Part shown: positions 1 to 10,106 of the stretch, in pieces
Layout of the letters: every line of letters begins with the position of its first letter
Position numbering within the stretch: the first letter of the stretch is position 1
Assembly: GCF_002899455.1 (NCBI RefSeq)
Contig: NZ_PPFB01000001.1
Span: forward strand, 868,001-932,000
DNA from: Streptomyces sp. DH-12
GTDB lineage: Bacteria > Actinomycetota > Actinomycetes > Streptomycetales > Streptomycetaceae
Direction of reading: 5' to 3'
Length of the DNA stretch: 64,000 bases
Translations under genes and position numbers: made by a program
Notes under the pieces: generated by a model
Told to the model about the DNA's origin: nothing
Seen by the model: only the letters and a program-made list of their open reading frames with translations
Database searches by the model: none

Positions 1-1620
<1,620 letters not shown>

Positions 1621-1622
1621 GG

Positions 1623-2330
1623 TCAGCTCACCACTCCGGTCATGACGCCCACGGGGACGGCGAGGAAGCCGGCCGTGAGCAGCAGCGCAAGGGCGTTGGC
1701 GGTGGTCTTCAGGGCGCGGTCGCGGGTGCGGCTGCCGGCGCCGAGGGTCTGGGCGGCGCTCCAGAAGCCGTGCCGGACGTGCAGGCCGACGGCCAGCATC
1801 GCGACGATGTAAACGGTGTTGCCGTACCAGGTGGAGAAGGTGTCCACGACGTTCTGGTAGGGCTTGCCGGACTCGAAGCCGCCGGAGTGGACGGTGCCGG
1901 TGGTCAGGTCGAGGATGTGCCAGACGATGAACAGGGCGAGGATGACGCCGCCCCAGCGCATGGTGCGGGTGGCATAGCTGGCACGCGCTTTCTTGTGCAC
2001 GTACTTGGTGGGGCGCGCCTTGATGTCGCGGCGGCTGAGCTGGTACGCGGAGACGGCGTGGGCGACCACGGCGAGGACGAGGACGACGCGGACGGCCCAC
2101 AGCGTCCACTCGTAGTGCATGAACGGTTCGCCCAGGGTGCGCAGCCAGTGGGCGTAGTGGTTGAACTCCCCGGCCCCGAAGAAGATCTTCAGGTTGCCGA
2201 GCATGTGGACGACCAGGTACAGCAGCATGATCAGGCCGCTGACCGCCATCACTGTCTTCTTGCCGACGGTCGAGTCCCACACGGTGCGTGCCATGGACGG
2301 CCGTCGGTCCGTCCGCGTTGCCAGAGCCAT
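1623..2330 (-). CDS. sdhC: Succinate dehydrogenase cytochrome b subunit
   Basis: Membrane anchor of succinate dehydrogenase, 235 residues, that binds haem b and passes electrons to menaquinone. Start ATG 2330 gives [20 protein letters not shown], like other Streptomyces SdhC; an internal ATG at 2294 is possible. Five membrane segments are visible, beginning with the one in the [18 protein letters not shown] stretch. Haem-ligand candidates are His in VVHMLGN, AHWLR, AVVAHAV and VWHILDL. It is the first gene of the leftward sdhC-sdhA operon and is divergent from the LysR gene at 2415. The 84-bp gap between them holds an inverted repeat (2390-2406) that probably serves the regulator. Family assignment is confident. 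Confidence 0.93.
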   Translation of the reverse strand: MALATRTDRRPSMARTVWDSTVGKKTVMAVSGLIMLLYLVVHMLGNLKIFFGAGEFNHYAHWLRTLGEPFMHYEWTLWAVRVVLVLAVVAHAVSAYQLSRRDIKARPTKYVHKKARASYATRTMRWGGVILALFIVWHILDLTTGTVHSGGFESGKPYQNVVDTFSTWYGNTVYIVAMLAVGLHVRHGFWSAAQTLGAGSRTRDRALKTTANALALLLTAGFLAVPVGVMTGVVS

Positions 2331-2389
2331 GGCATCAGACGTTAGGGCCAGAGGCCCCCATCGGTCCAAGACATGGTACGGCTCGATTC

Positions 2390-2406
2390 GATAGGGAGCG
2401 CCTATC
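2390..2406. promoter_or_regulatory. Inverted repeat GATAGG-N5-CCTATC, probable LysR box
   Basis: The sequence reads GATAGGGAGCGCCTATC: perfect 6-bp arms around a 5-bp spacer. LysR-type regulators bind imperfect palindromes containing T-N11-A, and this site contains ATAGG-N5-CCTAT, which fits. It lies 9 bp before the LysR start codon and 60 bp before sdhC, so one site could control both divergent genes, including autorepression. Its function is inferred from position and symmetry. Confidence 0.6.
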
Positions 2407-2414
2407 ATGACCGC

Positions 2415-3299
2415 ATGCAGTTCCAGCAGCTCCAGTACTTCGTGGCCGTGGCCGAGACCCGGCACTTCACGCGCGCCGCGGAACTGGTCCACGTCGCTCA
2501 GCCGTCGCTCTCCCAGCAGATCAAGGCGCTGGAGCGGGAGCTGGGCGCCGACCTGTTCCGGCGGGCGCGCGGCAACATCACGCTGACCGACGCGGGCGAG
2601 GCGCTGCTGCCGCTGGCCCGGCGGATCCTGGCCGACGCGGACACCGCCCGGCACGAGGTGCAGGAGGTGGCGCAGCTGCGCAGCGGCCGGGTGCGGCTGG
2701 GCGCCACGCCCAGCCTGTGCACGGGCCTGCTCCCGGACGTGCTGCGCGCCTTCCACGACCGCTACCCGGGCGTACGGCTGCTGGTCGAGGAGAGCGGCTC
2801 GCACGACCTGGTGCGGGAGCTGGCCCGCGGCGCGCTGGACCTCGCCCTGGTCGTGCTGCCGCTGCCGACGCCCTCCCCCGCGCTGACCACGGTGGAGCTG
2901 CTGCGCGAGGACCTGGTGGTGGTCTCCTCCCCGGACGCCCCGCACCCGGGTCGGGGGCGGCACGCCGTGCGGGTCGCCGACCTGGAGGGCGAGCGCCTGG
3001 TGATGTTCCGCCACGGCTACGACCTGCGGGAGCTGACCGTGGCCGCCTGCCGGGCGGAGGGGTTCGAGCCGGAGTTCGCGGTGGAGGGCGGCGAGATGGA
3101 CGCGGTGCTGGGCTTCGTGCGGGCGGGGCTGGGCGTGGCGGTGGTGCCGCGCATGGTGGCCGCCCGCTCCGGCCTGGGCCTGCGGGTGACCCCGCTGGCC
3201 CGCCCGGGCCTGCACCGGACGATCGCCCTGGCCCATCGCAGCGACGTGGCGCCGCCCCGGGCGGCACGGGAACTGCAGCGGATACTGCTGGAGCGGTGA
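2415..3299 (+). CDS. LysR-family transcriptional regulator
   Basis: DNA-binding regulator of 294 residues. The N-terminal winged helix-turn-helix (residues about 1-60) has the family signature, including FVAVAETRHFTRAAELVHVAQPSLSQQIK. It is followed by a periplasmic-binding-protein-like effector domain (about 90-290) with the VRLGATPSLCTGLLPDVLRAF opening. The ATG at 2415 was preferred over the upstream GTG at 2373 because the HTH begins immediately after it. The leader is only a few bases past an inverted repeat (2390-2406). It is divergent from sdhCA, so regulation of succinate dehydrogenase in response to a carbon metabolite is a reasonable inference; the effector is unknown. Confidence 0.9.
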   Translation: MQFQQLQYFVAVAETRHFTRAAELVHVAQPSLSQQIKALERELGADLFRRARGNITLTDAGEALLPLARRILADADTARHEVQEVAQLRSGRVRLGATPSLCTGLLPDVLRAFHDRYPGVRLLVEESGSHDLVRELARGALDLALVVLPLPTPSPALTTVELLREDLVVVSSPDAPHPGRGRHAVRVADLEGERLVMFRHGYDLRELTVAACRAEGFEPEFAVEGGEMDAVLGFVRAGLGVAVVPRMVAARSGLGLRVTPLARPGLHRTIALAHRSDVAPPRAARELQRILLER

Positions 3300-3314
3300 C
3301 ACCGGGCGCCGGTG
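3300..3314. terminator. Short hairpin between convergent genes
   Basis: CACCGG-GCG-CCGGTG forms a 6-bp stem directly after the LysR stop codon, facing the end of the convergent NTF2-like gene at 3339. There is no T-run. It is a weak bidirectional terminator at best. Confidence 0.35.
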
Positions 3315-3338
3315 CCGCCGGAACCGGACCCAGGTGAC

Positions 3339-3728
3339 CTAGAGGACGTCCGGCGGCACGGGGGTGCCCTGGTGGTAGTACATGCGCCAGCCCGTCTCCT
3401 CGTCGCGCTTGCGCCACAGGGAGCTGCGGCGGGCGTGGCGGCCCTCGAAGCGGGTCTCGTAGGTGAGGTGCACCAGGCCGGGCGCGAGGAGGACGCCGGT
3501 GATGTCCGACGGTTCGTAGACCGCGCCGTCCGCCGCGCTGCCCGGGTGGCCGGCCAGGCCGGCGATCGTCTCCTCGTAGGTGTAGCGGCGGCCGGAGGCG
3601 CCCACCTCGGTGAACTCGGGGTCCAGCAGGCGCGTCGTCTCGGCGCGGGAGGAGCGCACGGCCGGGTCCAGGAGCCGCAGCTCCCCCTCGATCGCCGCCC
3701 GGACCGCCTCCGTCTCCTCGTCGGTCAC
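3339..3728 (-). CDS. NTF2-like / DUF4440-type small protein
   Basis: About 129 residues with the cone-fold pattern of the SnoaL/NTF2 superfamily: an N-terminal helix (EETEAVRAAIEGELRLLDP), then RLLDPEFTEVGASGRRYTYEE and alternating strands ending in WRMYYHQGTPVP. Members include small enzymes and ligand-binding proteins; no catalytic role can be read from this sequence. GTG 3728 has GAGG 8 nt upstream; GTG 3737 is an alternative that would nearly touch the rmdA stop (3739). Either way it is the last gene of the methyltransferase-rmdA-NTF2 operon and is probably translated by coupling. Confidence 0.75.
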   Translation of the reverse strand: MTDEETEAVRAAIEGELRLLDPAVRSSRAETTRLLDPEFTEVGASGRRYTYEETIAGLAGHPGSAADGAVYEPSDITGVLLAPGLVHLTYETRFEGRHARRSSLWRKRDEETGWRMYYHQGTPVPPDVL

Positions 3729-3738
3729 CGCCCGCACC

Positions 3739-5880
3739 TCATCCCGTCGCGTCCACCAGGGCCAGCTTGTGCAGCCGCTCCGGCGGGCCCGGGCGGGCGT
3801 AGTACCAGCCCTGGGCCGTGTCGCAGCCGAGGACGCGGAGCTGTTCGGCCTGGGCGCCGGTCTCCACGCCCTCCACGGTGACCGCGAGGTCGAGGCTGTG
3901 GGCGAGCGAGACGATCCCCTCGACGATCTTGAGGTCGACGGGGTCGACGGGGAACTGCTGCATGCTCTGGGTGAAGGAGCGGTCCAGCTTGAGGACGCTC
4001 ACCGGGAGGCGGCGCAGGTTGGCGAGGTTGGAGTAGCCGGTGCCGAAGTCGTCGAGGGCGATGTCGACGCCCATCTCGGCGAGCCGGCGCAGCGGCTTCA
4101 GCAGGTCGTCGTCGGCGCCGATGAGCGCGGACTCGGTGACCTCCAGGCACAGCGCGTCGGGGGTGACGCCGGTGCGCTCCAGGATCTCGACGGTGTCCTG
4201 CACGAGGCCCGGGTGGGTGAGCTGGCAGGGCGACAGGTTCACGTTGATGCGCAGCGGGCCGAGCGCGTCACCGCCGTGGGCGTCCCGCCACTCGCGGGCC
4301 TGGCGCACCGACTGCTCCAGCACCCAGCGGCCCAGCGGCACGATCAGCCCGGTGTGCTCGGCGAGCGGGATGAAGCGGTCCGGGGAGAGCACCCCGTGCT
4401 GCGGGTGGAGCCAGCGCACCAGCGCCTCGGCGCCCCGGACGCTGCCGTCGCCGAGGTGCACCAGGGGCTGGTACTCGATGAAGAACTCGCCCCGGTCCAG
4501 GGCCGTGGGCAGTGCCGTGGTGAGGCCGTGCCGGGTGATGGCGCGGGCGTCGGCCTCCGGGTCGGCGAGCTCGAACCGGTTGCCGCCCGCCGCCTTGGCC
4601 CGGTACATCGTGATGTCGGCGCTGCGCAGCACCTCCGCCGCGCTGCGCTCCCCCGCCGGTCCCTCGACGATGCCGATGCTGCCCCGCACGGTCAGCTCCC
4701 GCCCGTCGACGCTGATCGGGGCGAGGAGCGCGTTCATGATGCGGCCGGCCAGCTCGTCGACGGCGCGGCGGGTGTCGGGGCCGGTGGTGAGCGCCACGAA
4801 CTCGTCGCCGCCGAGCCGGGCCACCATCTCGCCGGGCGCGGTGGCGCAGGACTGGAGCCGGTCGGCGACCTCGACGAGCAGCCGGTCGCCGGCCGCGTGC
4901 CCGAGGCTGTCGTTGACGGTCTTGAAGCCGTCCAGGTCGAGGTAGCAGAGCCCGAACCGCTGTCCGGGACCGGCCGCGAGGGCCTTCTCCAGTCGCTCGA
5001 AGAAGAAGGTGCGGTTGGGCAGCCCGGTGAGCGCGTCGTGGGTGGCCTCGTAGCGGAGGCGGAGGTTGAGCAGCCGCCGCTCGGTGGTGTCCTCCATGAG
5101 GGCGAGCTGGTACTGCGGTGCGCCGTCGGCGTCGCGCAGCAGGGAGACGGTGAGGTTGGTCCACAGGACCGTTCCGTCAGGGCGGTAGAAGGCCTTCTCG
5201 AGGTGGTAGTGCTCGCGCTCGCCGCTCACCAGTTCCTCGTAGAGCCGCCAGGTCTGCGGGGCGTCGTCGGGGTGCGTCCAGTCCTTGACGTTGCGGCCCG
5301 GCAGGGCCTGCCCGGTCAGGCCGAACATGCGCCGCAGCGCGCCGTTGACCTGGAGGATGTTGCCCTCGAGGTCGGCGATGCCGATCCCTATCGCCGCGCC
5401 TTCGAAGACCGCGCGGAAGCGGGTCTCGGTGGCGTGCAGGGCCTGCGCCACCACGCCCTGCGCCTCCAGCGCGGCCTTGGCGACGGCCTCCTGCTCGGCC
5501 AGCGTCCGCTCGCGCAGTGCCTCCGCGAAGCCGGCCGCCATGGCGTGCTGGAGCCGCGCGCTGCGCGCCCTGAGGGTCTCGCGGTCGCCGTCGCCGCCGC
5601 AGTAGAGGACGAGGTAGGCGTCGACGCAGTCCAGGGTGCGGCTGAGCGCCTCGGGGTCCGTGCAGTGCGCCTCGACCAGCGCCGCGCCGGCCGCCCGGCC
5701 CGCCTCCGCGTCGAAGGATCTCGCGCGCAGCGCCTCACTCAGCCGCCGGGCCACCGGGAGCAGCCGCTCCTCGAACTCGGGGCGGGTGGCGGCGGTCGAG
5801 GTCACCGGGTACACGGCCCGGCTCCAGATCGTCGCGAACCGGCGCAGTCTGTCCTCCGGCCCGTCCGGCTCCGCGCTCAC
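3739..5880 (-). CDS. rmdA: PAS-GGDEF-EAL cyclic-di-GMP signalling protein, RmdA-like
   Basis: 713-residue cytoplasmic enzyme of c-di-GMP turnover. The order is an N-terminal region (1-180), PAS (about 185-300), GGDEF (about 305-460; intact GGDEF at 357-361) and EAL (about 475-710; EALVRW from residue 485). The EAL domain keeps the DDFGTGYSNL and LKLDRSF motifs expected for an active phosphodiesterase. From memory, S. coelicolor RmdA (SCO0928) has this architecture and lies next to an sdh-LysR set, as here; it is a c-di-GMP phosphodiesterase affecting development. The GTG start at 5880 overlaps the upstream methyltransferase stop by 4 nt (GTGA), so translation is coupled. The PAS domain may sense redox or a haem/flavin ligand. 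Catalytic balance between the two domains is not readable from sequence. Confidence 0.85.
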   Translation of the reverse strand: MSAEPDGPEDRLRRFATIWSRAVYPVTSTAATRPEFEERLLPVARRLSEALRARSFDAEAGRAAGAALVEAHCTDPEALSRTLDCVDAYLVLYCGGDGDRETLRARSARLQHAMAAGFAEALRERTLAEQEAVAKAALEAQGVVAQALHATETRFRAVFEGAAIGIGIADLEGNILQVNGALRRMFGLTGQALPGRNVKDWTHPDDAPQTWRLYEELVSGEREHYHLEKAFYRPDGTVLWTNLTVSLLRDADGAPQYQLALMEDTTERRLLNLRLRYEATHDALTGLPNRTFFFERLEKALAAGPGQRFGLCYLDLDGFKTVNDSLGHAAGDRLLVEVADRLQSCATAPGEMVARLGGDEFVALTTGPDTRRAVDELAGRIMNALLAPISVDGRELTVRGSIGIVEGPAGERSAAEVLRSADITMYRAKAAGGNRFELADPEADARAITRHGLTTALPTALDRGEFFIEYQPLVHLGDGSVRGAEALVRWLHPQHGVLSPDRFIPLAEHTGLIVPLGRWVLEQSVRQAREWRDAHGGDALGPLRINVNLSPCQLTHPGLVQDTVEILERTGVTPDALCLEVTESALIGADDDLLKPLRRLAEMGVDIALDDFGTGYSNLANLRRLPVSVLKLDRSFTQSMQQFPVDPVDLKIVEGIVSLAHSLDLAVTVEGVETGAQAEQLRVLGCDTAQGWYYARPGPPERLHKLALVDATG

Positions 5881-6689
5881 GCCGCACGCCCCACGCCCGC
5901 GAGGCCCGAGAAGGCGTAGGGATCCTCGTCCTCCGGCGCGGTGTCGGGACGCCATCGAGGCATCGGCACCAGTCCGGGTTCCACCATGTCGTACCCCTCG
6001 AAGAACCGCGCGATCTCGTCGCGCGTGCGCATGATCAGCGGGTTGCGCGTGTCTCGGTACACGTCGACCGCCCCCTCGGCCCGCTCCGGCGGCAACGGGA
6101 TCCCCTCGTACGCCGCGTGGGTGAGCACCAGCAGGCTCCCGGGTGCCAGGGCCTCGCGCAGTTCGGCCACCGCCCCGTACGGGTCGTCCGCTTCTTCCAC
6201 GAAGTGAAGTATGGCAACGAGCAGCAGCGCCACCGGCCGATTCAGGTCGATCAGCCGGCCGACTTCGTCACTGCCGAGGATCTCCCGCGGCGTGCGGAGG
6301 TCGGCGGCGAGGACGTCCGCGCGGTCGTTGCCCTCCAGCACCGCTTTGCTGTGCGCGACCGCCACCGGGTCGTGGTCCACGTACATCACCCGGGCCCCGG
6401 GGTCGGCCGCCTGGGCCACCTCGTGCACATTCCCGAACGTGGGGATGCCGGAGCCGATGTCGAGGAACTGGGTGACGCCCTCGGCGACGGCGAACCGCAC
6501 CGCCCGCCGCATGAACGCCCGGTTCGCCTGCATGATCTTGGGCAGTCCCGGCATGAACTCCATGGCCCTGCGGGCGGCTTCCCGGTCGACCTCGAAGTTG
6601 TGCGAACCGCCCAGGTAGTAGTCGTACATCCGGGAGACGCTGGGCACCGTGACGTCGATGCTCCGTGGGGCCCAGACGGGACGCTCCAT
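5877..6689 (-). CDS. SAM-dependent methyltransferase, DUF574 (Methyltransf_19)
   Basis: 270 residues of the Streptomyces-rich DUF574 family. Hallmarks are the VPSVSRMYDYYLGGSHNFEVD opening and the family stretch ANRAFMRRAVRF. The SAM-binding motif I is FLDIGSGIPTFGNVHE, followed by VMYVDHDPVAVAHSKAVL. The substrate is unknown. ATG 6689 is chosen because GGAGAGG ends 5 nt upstream; the in-frame TTG at 6701 would overlap that ribosome-binding site. It is the first gene of an operon with rmdA (4-nt overlap). About 150 bp upstream is a small palindrome, CGTGAT-GTG-ATCACG (6836-6850), a possible operator. Confidence 0.88.
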   Translation of the reverse strand: MERPVWAPRSIDVTVPSVSRMYDYYLGGSHNFEVDREAARRAMEFMPGLPKIMQANRAFMRRAVRFAVAEGVTQFLDIGSGIPTFGNVHEVAQAADPGARVMYVDHDPVAVAHSKAVLEGNDRADVLAADLRTPREILGSDEVGRLIDLNRPVALLLVAILHFVEEADDPYGAVAELREALAPGSLLVLTHAAYEGIPLPPERAEGAVDVYRDTRNPLIMRTRDEIARFFEGYDMVEPGLVPMPRWRPDTAPEDEDPYAFSGLAGVGRAA

Positions 6690-6894
6690 GTACCTCTCCA
6701 AGGCGTAGGCGATCCGTTGTTCGAGCAGAGGCTACTGATCGCCCGCCAACGAGGCGACCCCAAACGGAAATTGACCATCCGTTCCCGGTCACTGCCTCTG
6801 GCACGTGCCCACTTTGCGGGTGCACAGGATCGTCACGTGATGTGATCACGTCACTCCGAAGGGTTCCGGCGCGCGGAGGAACCGAAGGAAAACG

Positions 6895-6928
6895 GTCCGC
6901 CCCTCCGCGGGCTCGCGGAGGGGCGGAC
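6895..6928 (-). terminator. Strong hairpin terminator after the secreted-repeat lipoprotein
   Basis: GTCCGCCCCTCCGCG (6895-6909), a GGCT loop, and the exact reverse complement (6914-6928): a perfect 15-bp GC-rich stem about 40 bp past the stop of the leftward lipoprotein gene. It separates that gene from the methyltransferase operon promoter. Confidence 0.8.
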
Positions 6929-6969
6929 AGGGGGCCGGCCGCGCCGGGACGGGCGCCCTGGGGAGGTCG

Positions 6970-7896
6970 TCACTCCTCCGGCGCGCCGACCGGCTTCCCG
7001 TCGGGCCGTACGGCGTACCAGGTGCCGCCGACGCCCTGACCGTTGGTGTCGCCGGGGGCCTCGTCGCCGGCGAAGGTGTAGAGGGGCCAGCAGTCGATCG
7101 TCTGCTGGTCGGCGCCGTCGGGCCGGGTGAAGGTCATGTAGCCCTTCTTCTGGATGCCCTCGGTGTCGGCGAAGTCGACCGGCGGGACGATCGGCCACTT
7201 CTCCACGCAGTCGCCGGTGCAGGCCGAGACGGGCTCCGGCCACGCCTCGTCCTTCATGAAGCGGTAGACCGTCATGCCGTTCCCGTCGACCACGATCTCG
7301 CCGAGCTCGGGGTCCTGCCGGGTGGAGAGCCCGGCCTGCTCGGCCGCCTGCGCCTTCTTGCCCTCCGGAGTGAACGCGAACCATTTGCCGCCCACACCCT
7401 GGCCCTTGACGTCACCGGCGTTGACGTCCTTGACGTACCGGTACGCCGGCCAGCCGTCCACGGTGAGCTGCTTGGTGCCGTCGGCCCGGGTGATCTCGCC
7501 GAGCAGCGCCTTGTCGATGCCCTCGCCCGCCGAGGCGTCGTCCGCGGGCACCGGCGGCCAGGTCTTCGCGCAGTCCCCGTCGCAGTTGGACTTCGGCGGG
7601 TTCGCGGAGTCCTGGTCGAACCGGTACAGCGTGAGCCCCAGTTCGTCGGTCACCACCTTGCCGAGCTCGGCGTCGGTGGCCACGTTCAGCCGGCCCGCCG
7701 TGTCGGCCGGCCGGTCCGGGGCCGGGGAGGTCCGGCCCGCCTGCGCGCCGCTGCCGACGCCGCCGAGGTCGCCCGGCGCCGTGATCCCCACGTTCTGGCT
7801 GGAGGGCGGCTGGGTGTCCTGACCGCACGCCGTCGTCAGGGTCAGCACCGCTGCGGCGCTCACCACCAGTGAGGCGGTCCGCCAGGAGGTCTTCAT
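6970..7896 (-). CDS. Secreted lipoprotein with two COG4315/PF03640-type repeats
   Basis: 308-residue lipoprotein. ATG 7896 (GGAG 8 nt upstream) opens a signal peptide ending in lipobox LTTAC, so the mature protein should be lipid-anchored outside the membrane. After a Gly/Pro-rich linker come two homologous repeats with the pattern LGLTLYRFDQD / CDGDCAKTWPPVP / WPAYRYVKD...GVGGKWFA and GMTVYRFMKD / CTGDCVEKWPIVP / WPLYTFAGD...GVGGTWYA. Each repeat carries a Cys pair (CxGDC). This matches the 'secreted repeat of unknown function' family. An electron-transfer or metal/haem role has been suggested for related proteins but cannot be seen here. It is a single gene with its own terminator. Confidence 0.85.
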   Translation of the reverse strand: MKTSWRTASLVVSAAAVLTLTTACGQDTQPPSSQNVGITAPGDLGGVGSGAQAGRTSPAPDRPADTAGRLNVATDAELGKVVTDELGLTLYRFDQDSANPPKSNCDGDCAKTWPPVPADDASAGEGIDKALLGEITRADGTKQLTVDGWPAYRYVKDVNAGDVKGQGVGGKWFAFTPEGKKAQAAEQAGLSTRQDPELGEIVVDGNGMTVYRFMKDEAWPEPVSACTGDCVEKWPIVPPVDFADTEGIQKKGYMTFTRPDGADQQTIDCWPLYTFAGDEAPGDTNGQGVGGTWYAVRPDGKPVGAPEE

Positions 7897-8065
7897 CGTC
7901 AGCTCCAGATGATCACAGAGGTGGTGCAGCGCCCTGCCGCGCCGCCGCTCGACGAGGGGTACGCACGACAGCACAGGTTGTGTTCAACGGCGGCCCGTTT
8001 TTCTTTTCTTAACTCCTTCGGGGCAATCCTCGGGCTTCCGCGCGTGTCCCGGCCCCGGACGACTC

Positions 8066-8695
8066 ATGATCTTCGTCGTGCACGCACTCGTACCGACCCA
8101 AACCCGTACCGGGGTACGCGCGTTGACCGTGGTCACGCTGCTCTGGGCGCTGGCGGGCGCACCCGGCCAGGCGGCGGCCGACGCCTGCGCGTACGCCTCG
8201 ACGGGGCCGGGCGGCACGGAGGCGGTGGCGATCGCGGGCTCCGTCGACTGGGACGTCCCGCCCTGTACCCCGCCTCCCCCGCCACCGTCACCCACGCCGA
8301 CCCCCACTCCCACGCCGACCCCCACCCCGACACCGACTCCCCCGCCGCCGCCGCCACCGCCACCACCGCCCTCGCCGACGCCTCCGCCGCCGAAGCCCAC
8401 TCCCACCGCGCGGCCCGCCCCGCCGCCCGCGGCGCGCCCCGCACCGCCGCCGCCCCGGCCGACGCCCACCGTCCGGCCGCGCCCGACGGTCCGCCCCGCA
8501 CCGCCCCCGCCGCCTCCGGCGCCGAAGCCGTCCGTGACCCCGGGTCCCCGTCCGACCGTGCGGACCGTCACCTACCCGCGCCACCGCGCGACCGAGGTGC
8601 GGCGGCCGGCCCGGAGCACCACGTCCCCGCTCGTCTTCGTCCTGCTCATCATCACCCCGGCGGTGGTCGCCGTGGCCGCGCTCCGCCCGCGCTGA
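8066..8695 (+). CDS. Exported proline-rich protein with C-terminal membrane anchor
   Basis: 209 residues. A hydrophobic signal sequence (about 17-38, ALTVVTLLWALAGAPGQAAA) is followed by a short Cys-containing region (DACAYAS...VPPCTPP). Then comes a very proline-rich spacer of about 100 residues with PT dipeptide repeats, and a C-terminal membrane helix (LVFVLLIITPAVVAVAAL) ending in RPR. It looks like a cell-wall-spanning protein tethered at its C-terminus. No enzymatic domain is visible. The low-complexity core could be a sequencing problem, but the frame is open throughout. Its stop is 30 bp before the RBS-TTG of the DUF4239 gene, so the two are probably co-transcribed. Confidence 0.65.
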   Translation: MIFVVHALVPTQTRTGVRALTVVTLLWALAGAPGQAAADACAYASTGPGGTEAVAIAGSVDWDVPPCTPPPPPPSPTPTPTPTPTPTPTPTPPPPPPPPPPPSPTPPPPKPTPTARPAPPPAARPAPPPPRPTPTVRPRPTVRPAPPPPPPAPKPSVTPGPRPTVRTVTYPRHRATEVRRPARSTTSPLVFVLLIITPAVVAVAALRPR

Positions 8696-8725
8696 CGACC
8701 GCCCCTCTCTCCCTGGAGGCACCTC

Positions 8726-9490
8726 TTGCCGGAATGGCTTGTTCTCACCCTCGCCATGCTCGCCGCCTGTGCCGTCGTGGTGATCATCACCCTTCTCCGG
8801 CACCGGAGGGCGGCCGAGGACGAGGACCCCAGCGAGACCCCGGACGTCATCGAGTACATGACGATGTGGATCGGCGTGGTGTACGCCATCGTCCTGGGTC
8901 TCGCCATCGCCGGCGTCTGGGAGGGCCGCAGCGCCGCCCAGGAGAACGTCCGGGCCGAGGCGGTCGCCCTGCACGAGATCTCCGAGCGGGTACGGGTCTA
9001 TCCCGCCGAGATCCGCGACCGGATCCGTGACGATGTCAACGCCTATGTCGGACACGTCGTCACCACCGAGTGGCGCACCATGGCCGACCACGACCGGCTG
9101 ACCGACGAGGGCACCGCACTGCTCGACCGGCTGCGCCACGACGTGACGGACTACGAACCGCGCAACGACTTCGAGGCGCAGGCCTACCAGCCGCTGGTGG
9201 ACCAGGTGGCCGCCGCCGACCAGGCGCGCAGCGCCCGCGCGGAGTCGACCGGGGCGACCATGCCGGGCGTGGTGTGGTTCGGCCTGGTGACGGGCGCCGT
9301 CATCACCATCGGCATGATCTTCGCCCTGCAGATCCGGCGCACCCGCCGCGAACTGATCCTCGCCGGACTCTTCTCGGCGCTCATCGCCTTCCTGCTGTTC
9401 CTGATCTGGGACTTCGACGCCCCCTACAGCCGGGGCCTCGCCGCGACGGCGGAGCCGTTCCTGCGGCTCTTCCCGGAGGCCGGGAGCTAG
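8726..9490 (+). CDS. DUF4239 (bestrophin-like) integral membrane protein
   Basis: 254 residues with four membrane segments: near residues 3-22, 46-64, 180-200 and 212-232. A cytoplasmic or extracytoplasmic helical domain of about 115 residues (RAEAVALHEISERVRVYPAE onward) lies between the pairs. This is the DUF4239/bestrophin-like layout; bestrophins are chloride channels, but channel activity is only an analogy. The start is TTG 8726, supported by GGAGG 6 nt upstream and by MPEWLVLTLAML giving the first membrane helix. It follows the proline-rich gene and ends before a strong bidirectional terminator. Confidence 0.8.
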   Translation: MPEWLVLTLAMLAACAVVVIITLLRHRRAAEDEDPSETPDVIEYMTMWIGVVYAIVLGLAIAGVWEGRSAAQENVRAEAVALHEISERVRVYPAEIRDRIRDDVNAYVGHVVTTEWRTMADHDRLTDEGTALLDRLRHDVTDYEPRNDFEAQAYQPLVDQVAAADQARSARAESTGATMPGVVWFGLVTGAVITIGMIFALQIRRTRRELILAGLFSALIAFLLFLIWDFDAPYSRGLAATAEPFLRLFPEAGS

Positions 9491-9528
9491 CGGAACGCCG
9501 CTCTCGGCCCGAACCGCCGTGCGCGCAC

Positions 9529-9567
9529 GACCGCGCCCCGGACACCGTCAGGGTCCGGGGCGCGGTC
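9529..9567. terminator. Bidirectional hairpin terminator
   Basis: GACCGCGCCCCGGAC (9529-9543) pairs perfectly with 9553-9567 around a 9-nt loop. It lies between the convergent DUF4239 gene (ends 9490) and the anchored secreted protein (ends 9609), so it can stop transcription from both sides. Confidence 0.8.
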
Positions 9568-9608
9568 CTCGAGCGCATGCGGAACGGGGGACCGAGGGGG
9601 ACAGCGGT

Positions 9609-10106
9609 TCAGATCCGCTTCTCGGCGCGACGGCGCATCCAGAAGACGCCGCTGCCGACGACCGCGGCGGCCACCAGCGACCCGCCGATCGCCATGTCGG
9701 CGGGGGTGGCGCCGGTGGTGCTGCTGCCGCCGATGCCGCCGCGGACGCCGCCGATGACGGTGAAGGCGGCCGGGCGGGTCAGGCTGCGGCCGGAGCAGTG
9801 GACGGTGATGTCGTAGGAACCGGGGCGGGCGTCGTTGTTGATGGTGGCGGTGCCCTTGGCGGTGTCGTTGGCACCGTGGACGGGCGTCAGATGCGTCCGC
9901 TGGAAGGCGTTCGAGGTGGCCGTGCCGCCGTTGGGGCAGCCGTCGACGGTGATGGTGAGCTGGCCGCCGCGGGCGATGACGCTGGGCAGGGCGACGATGT
10001 TGGACGGGTTGGGAACCCGCCCGCCGTCCGCGACGGCCGCCGGGGCGGCGACCCCGAGGACGGCGACCGCGGCGCCGGCGGCCGCAAGGGCACGTGTGTT
10101 GCGCAT
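9609..10106 (-). CDS. Secreted, C-terminally membrane-anchored small protein
   Basis: 165 residues. ATG 10106 has a clear GGAGG 6 nt upstream. The signal peptide is about 1-27 (cleavage after AAVA). The mature domain contains one Cys pair (DGCPNGG...VHCSG) and a short beta-sandwich-like pattern (QLTITVDGC...GSYDITVHC...AAFTVIGG). A Gly/Ser/Thr linker then leads to a C-terminal membrane helix (MAIGGSLVAAAVVGSGVFW) and a basic tail RRRAEKR. The tail resembles a sortase sorting signal, but no LPXTG or LAXTG box is present. A class F sortase gene is divergent from it at 10443. Such pairs are common in Streptomyces; the function is unknown. Confidence 0.8.
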   Translation of the reverse strand: MRNTRALAAAGAAVAVLGVAAPAAVADGGRVPNPSNIVALPSVIARGGQLTITVDGCPNGGTATSNAFQRTHLTPVHGANDTAKGTATINNDARPGSYDITVHCSGRSLTRPAAFTVIGGVRGGIGGSSTTGATPADMAIGGSLVAAAVVGSGVFWMRRRAEKRI

